The position numbers and the translations under genes are program-made. This document shows, piece after piece, positions 46,666-50,139 of a stretch of 50,139 nucleotides of DNA. The notes beneath the pieces were generated by a model. The model was not told the DNA's origin and made no database searches. It saw only the letters and a list, made by a program, of their open reading frames with translations. The stretch is from Streptomyces mayonensis (GTDB taxonomy: Bacteria > Actinomycetota > Actinomycetes > Streptomycetales > Streptomycetaceae), in the NCBI RefSeq assembly GCF_018982965.1, contig NZ_JACBYP010000057.1, forward strand, positions 1 through 50,139. Reading direction: 5' to 3'. Position 1 is the first letter of the stretch; every line of letters starts with the position of its first letter.

Positions 46666-48722
46666 GTACCCCGTTTCCGTTCACGGCTGTCGTCGGACAG
46701 GACGACCTGCGGCTCGCGCTGCTCCTCAACGCGGTGAGCCCGGCCGTCGGCGGCGTCCTCGTGCGCGGCGAGAAGGGCACGGCCAAGTCCACGGCCGTGC
46801 GGGCGCTGTCGGCGCTGATGCCGGAGGTGGACGTCGTCTCCGGGTGCCGTTTCTCCTGCGACCCGGCCTCGCCCGACCCCGGCTGCCCGGACGGGCCGCA
46901 CGGGACAGGGGCCTCGGGCTCCCGGCCGGCGCGGATGGTCGAGCTGCCCGTCGGTGCCTCCGAGGACCGGCTGGTGGGCGCCCTCGACATCGAGCGGGCG
47001 CTGGCTGAGGGCGTGAAGGCCTTCGAGCCGGGGCTGCTGGCCGACGCGCACCGCGGGATCCTGTACGTCGACGAGGTCAACCTGCTCCACGACCACCTGG
47101 TCGACCTGCTCCTCGACGCCGCCGCGATGGGCGCCTCCTACGTGGAGCGCGAGGGCGTGTCGGTACGGCATGCCTCGAAGTTCCTGCTCGTCGGGACGAT
47201 GAACCCCGAAGAGGGTGAGCTGCGGCCGCAGTTGCTGGACCGGTTCGGCCTGACCGTCGAGGTCGCCGCCTCGCGTGAGCCCGACCAGCGCGTGGAGGTC
47301 GTACGGCGCCGGCTGGCGTACGACGACGATCCGAACGGTTTCGCCGGGCGCTGGGCCGACGAGGAGGCCGCCGTACGGGCGCGGATCGTGGCGGCGCGGG
47401 AGCTGCTGCCGTCGGTGCAGCTGGGCGACGGGGCGCTGCGGCAGATCGCGGCGACCTGTGCGGCCTTCGAGGTGGACGGCATGCGGGCCGACATCGTGAT
47501 GGCCCGGACGGCGACCGCGCTGGCGGCGTGGGCCGGGCGGACGGAGGTGCTGGCGGAGGACGTGCGGCAGGCGGCGCTGCTGGCGCTGCCGCACCGGCGG
47601 CGGCGGAACCCCTTCGACGCCCCCGGGCTGGACGAGGACAAGCTGGACGAGACGCTGGAGGAGTTCGGCGGGCAGGACGGCGAGGACGAAGGCGAGGGCG
47701 AGGACGGGGACGGGGACGGGGACGACGATCCCGGTCCGGGGCCCGGTGGCGGTCCCGGTGGACAGCCCGAGCCCGACGACGCGCCTCGCGGGGACGGTGA
47801 CGCCGCCGCGCGGCCCGAGGCCGGGGAGGGCGGGGAGCCGCAGCCCTCCGGCGGTGGCGGCGGTGAGCAGTCCCCGGCGCGTGCCGCCGAGCCGTTCCGG
47901 ACCAAGGTGCTGAGCGTGCCGGGGCTCGGCGAGGGTGCCGCCGGGCGGCGGTCCCGGGCGCGGACCGAGCACGGGCGGACCATCGGGGCCCGGCGTCCCC
48001 AGGGGTCGCTGACCAAGCTGCACCTGGCGGCCACCGTGCAGGCGGCGGCACCGCACCAGCGGGCGCGGGGCCGCAGCGGGCCGGGGCTCGTGGTGCGCCG
48101 GGACGATCTGCGGCAGGCGAGCAGGGAGGGGCGTGAGGGCAACCTCGTGCTCTTCGTCGTCGACGCCTCCGGGTCGATGGCCGCGCGGCAGCGGATGAGT
48201 GCCGTCAAGGGTGCCGTGCTGTCGCTGCTGCTGGACGCGTACCAACGGCGGGACAAGGTGGGGCTGGTGACCTTCCGGGGGTCGGCCGCCGACGTGGCGC
48301 TGCCGCCGACCTCGTCGGTGGACGCGGCGGCGGTCCGCCTGGAGTCGCTGCCGACCGGGGGGCGTACGCCGCTCGCGGCCGGGTTGCTGAAGGCGCACGA
48401 GGTGCTGCGCGTGGAGCGGCTGCGGGATCCGGCGCGGCGCGCGCTGGTGGTCGTGGTGACGGACGGGCGGGCCACCGGTGGGCCCGAGCCGGTCGCGCTG
48501 GCGGGGCGTGCGGCGCGGTTGTTCGCGGCCGAGGGGGTCGCATCGGTGGTCGTGGACTGCGAGTCGGGGCCGGTGCGGCTCGGGCTGGCCGGGCAGCTCG
48601 CCGGTGAGCTGGGCGGTACGGCGGTGACGTTGGACGAGCTGCGGGCGGACTCGATCGCCGGTCTGGTGAGGGACGTCCAGGGCAGTGGGCAGGGCAGCAA
48701 GGGCGCCAGGAGGGCCGCGTAA
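46662..48722 (+). CDS. Putative cobaltochelatase: ChlI-ChlD-type AAA+ and VWA fusion
   Basis: A 686-aa fusion. The AAA+ domain (about residues 1-330) resembles magnesium-chelatase ChlI, with Walker A GEKGTAKST, a Cys-containing ChlI insert (VSGCRFSCDP), and GILYVDEVNLL. A low-complexity acidic/Gly/Pro linker (about 330-425) follows. The VWA domain (about 490-680) has MIDAS VVDASGSMA with Asp501. This replaces the separate CobS and CobT subunits. GTG 46662 overlaps the cobN stop (GTGA). The stop overlaps cobO (TAATG). Confidence 0.92.
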
Positions 48723-49321
48723 TGCCGCAGGGCAAGCCGAGCGTCGTGCCGGACGACGGGCTGACGACCCGGCAGCGGCGCAATCGTCCGCTGGTCGTCG
48801 TGCACACGGGCATCGGGAAGGGCAAGTCCACCGCCGCCTTCGGGCTGGCGCTGCGCGCCTGGAACCAGGGGTGGCCGATCGGGGTGTTCCAGTTCGTCAA
48901 GTCGGCCAAGTGGAAGGTCGGCGAGGAGAACGCGCTGCGGGTGCTGGGCGCCAGTGGTGAGGGCGGGTCCGTCGACTGGCACAAGATGGGCGAGGGCTGG
49001 TCCTGGGTCCAGCGCGACGCGCAGCTGGACAACGAGGAGAAGGCCCGGGAGGGCTGGGAGCAGGTCAAGCGGGACCTGGCCGCCGAGACGTACAAGCTGT
49101 ACGTGCTGGACGAGTTCGCCTACCCGATGCACTGGGGGTGGGTCGACACCGACGAGGTGGTGTCCGTGCTGCGGGAGCGGCCCGGGACCCAGCACGTCGT
49201 GATCACCGGGCGGAACGCGCCGGAGAAGCTGGTGGGGTTCGCGGACCTCGTGACCGACATGTCCAAGGTCAAGCATCCGATGGACGCGGGGCAGAAGGGG
49301 CAGAGGGGCATCGAGTGGTGA
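48722..49321 (+). CDS. cobO: Cob(I)yrinic acid a,c-diamide adenosyltransferase CobO
   Basis: Transfers the adenosyl group of ATP to reduced corrinoid cobalt. A 199-aa CobA/CobO family protein, with the P-loop HTGIGKGKSTAAFGLALRA near residue 28, VFQFVKSAKWKVGEE, and ELDEFAYPMHWGWVD-type ATP segment (LDEFAYPMHWGWV). ATG 48722 overlaps the chelatase stop. It precedes cobB with a GTGA overlap. Confidence 0.95.
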   Translation: MPQGKPSVVPDDGLTTRQRRNRPLVVVHTGIGKGKSTAAFGLALRAWNQGWPIGVFQFVKSAKWKVGEENALRVLGASGEGGSVDWHKMGEGWSWVQRDAQLDNEEKAREGWEQVKRDLAAETYKLYVLDEFAYPMHWGWVDTDEVVSVLRERPGTQHVVITGRNAPEKLVGFADLVTDMSKVKHPMDAGQKGQRGIEW

Positions 49322-50139
49322 GTCCGTCAGCCTCCTCCGGCCCGTCCGTCTCCTCCGGCCCGTCCGTCTCCTCCGGCCCGTCCGGCTCGTCCGGCTCGTC
49401 CGGCTTCTCCAGCCCCTCCGGCCCCGCCGTTCCCCGGCTGGTCGTCGCCGCGCCCTCGTCCGGCAGCGGCAAGACCACCGTCGCCACCGGGCTGATGGCC
49501 GCGCTCACGGCGCGTGGGCTCACGGTGTCGCCGCACAAGGTCGGGCCCGACTACATCGACCCCGGGTACCACGCGCTCGCCACCGGGCGGGCGGGGCGCA
49601 ACCTGGACGCCTACCTGTGCGGTCCCGACCTCGTCGGGCCGCTGTTCGTGCACGGGGCCCGCGGGTGCGACATCGCGGTCGTCGAGGGTGTGATGGGGCT
49701 GTTCGACGGTGCCGCCGGGGAGGGCGAGCTGGCGTCCACCGCGCAGGTCGCGAAGCTGCTGCGGGCACCGGTCGTCCTGGTCGTGGACGCGTCCTCGCAG
49801 TCCCGGTCGGTGGCGGCGCTGGTGCACGGGTTCGTGGGCTGGGACCCGGAGGTGCGGATCGGGGGCGTGATCCTCAACAAGGTCGCGTCCGACCGGCACG
49901 AGGCGTTGTTGCGGGAGGCGCTGGACTCCGTCGGGGTACCGGTGCTGGGGGTGCTGCGGCGGGCGCCGCAGGTGGATGTGCCGTCGCGGCATCTGGGGCT
50001 GGTGCCGGTCGCCGAGCGGGGTGCGGAGGCGGTGGGGGCGGTCGCGGCGATGGCCGCGCAGGTGGCCGACGGGTGTGATCTGGAGGCGTTGGTCGGGCTG
50101 GCGCGGGGCGCGGGTGCGTTGTCGTGCGGGGGGTGGGAT
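49318..50139 (+). CDS. cobB: Cobyrinic acid a,c-diamide synthase CobB (3' truncated by the window)
   Basis: Amidates the a and c side chains of (hydrogeno)cobyrinic acid. The frame from GTG 49318 stays open for 274 codons to the window edge, so the C-terminal glutaminase domain is missing here. The first 38 residues are a Ser/Gly/Pro repeat (SSGPSV) encoded by 18-bp repeats. The ATP-binding domain follows: APSSGSGKTTVATGL (P-loop), KVGPDYIDPGYH and VEGVMGLFDG. GTGA overlap with cobO. The real start may be later, past the repeat. Confidence 0.93.
   Translation, partial: MSPSASSGPSVSSGPSVSSGPSGSSGSSGFSSPSGPAVPRLVVAAPSSGSGKTTVATGLMAALTARGLTVSPHKVGPDYIDPGYHALATGRAGRNLDAYLCGPDLVGPLFVHGARGCDIAVVEGVMGLFDGAAGEGELASTAQVAKLLRAPVVLVVDASSQSRSVAALVHGFVGWDPEVRIGGVILNKVASDRHEALLREALDSVGVPVLGVLRRAPQVDVPSRHLGLVPVAERGAEAVGAVAAMAAQVADGCDLEALVGLARGAGALSCGGWD

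Overview
The window is about 50 kb of very high-GC DNA with GTG and TTG starts, ATGA/GTGA stop-start overlaps, GGAGG ribosome sites and Streptomyces-only families (XRE/DUF397, DUF3099, Gbn, a streptophobe-like protein). It reads as the core chromosome of a Streptomyces. From memory, the gene order matches the S. coelicolor stretch from serB through fabI-fabG, tyrS, moaA, gbn and pitH2 to the late cobalamin genes. No tRNA, rRNA, insertion sequence, prophage or CRISPR array was seen.

Layout. 1-5.8 kb: the end of a hydrophobic protein, serB, a SixA-type phosphatase, two small membrane proteins, and a divergent MFS exporter / FadR-type regulator pair. 5.9-7.4 kb: the fatty-acid reductases fabG-fabI on the minus strand. 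7.6-9.8 kb: a small accessory-looking block with a PIN-domain toxin translationally coupled to an anti-sigma-like ATPase, divergent from an XRE regulator and its DUF397 partner. 9.9-14.1 kb: a TldD/PmbA protease pair and tyrS. 14.2-21 kb: stress membrane protein, DUF3099, moaA, an acetate-type symporter with its DUF485 partner, and a secreted subtilase. 21.0-21.2 kb: an extraordinary poly-G/poly-C tract. 21.2-28.3 kb: CopD-like protein, DEDDh exonuclease-BRCT, cysteine-rich protein, DUF1963, SURF1, GH15 and an atypical SDR. 28.4-30.8 kb: a five-gene Asp23/Gls24 envelope-stress operon. 31-38 kb: crotonase, the nucleoid protein gene gbn with a GATC-rich upstream region, an ABC-F ATPase, an unknown protein, an alpha/beta hydrolase and a class II aldolase. 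38.3-40 kb: a phosphate transporter behind a PHO-box-like repeat. 40.1-50.1 kb: a cobalamin riboswitch followed by a tightly overlapped operon, cobD-cobQ-cobN-chelatase-cobO-cobB, with cobB running off the window.

How the genes work together. fabG and fabI supply two reductive steps of fatty acid elongation. The symporter and its DUF485 partner form one transport unit. The Asp23 operon encodes cytosolic Asp23 proteins plus membrane anchors. The cobalamin operon covers amidation, cobalt insertion, adenosylation, a-c/b-d-e-g amidation and aminopropanol attachment under B12 feedback. The most interesting places are the toxin/ATPase/XRE/DUF397 block, two GATC-dense sites next to a gene for a GATC-binding nucleoid protein, the poly-G tract, and competing hairpins upstream of moaA. 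All coordinates and motifs were read by eye; family assignments come from recognisable motifs, not searches.
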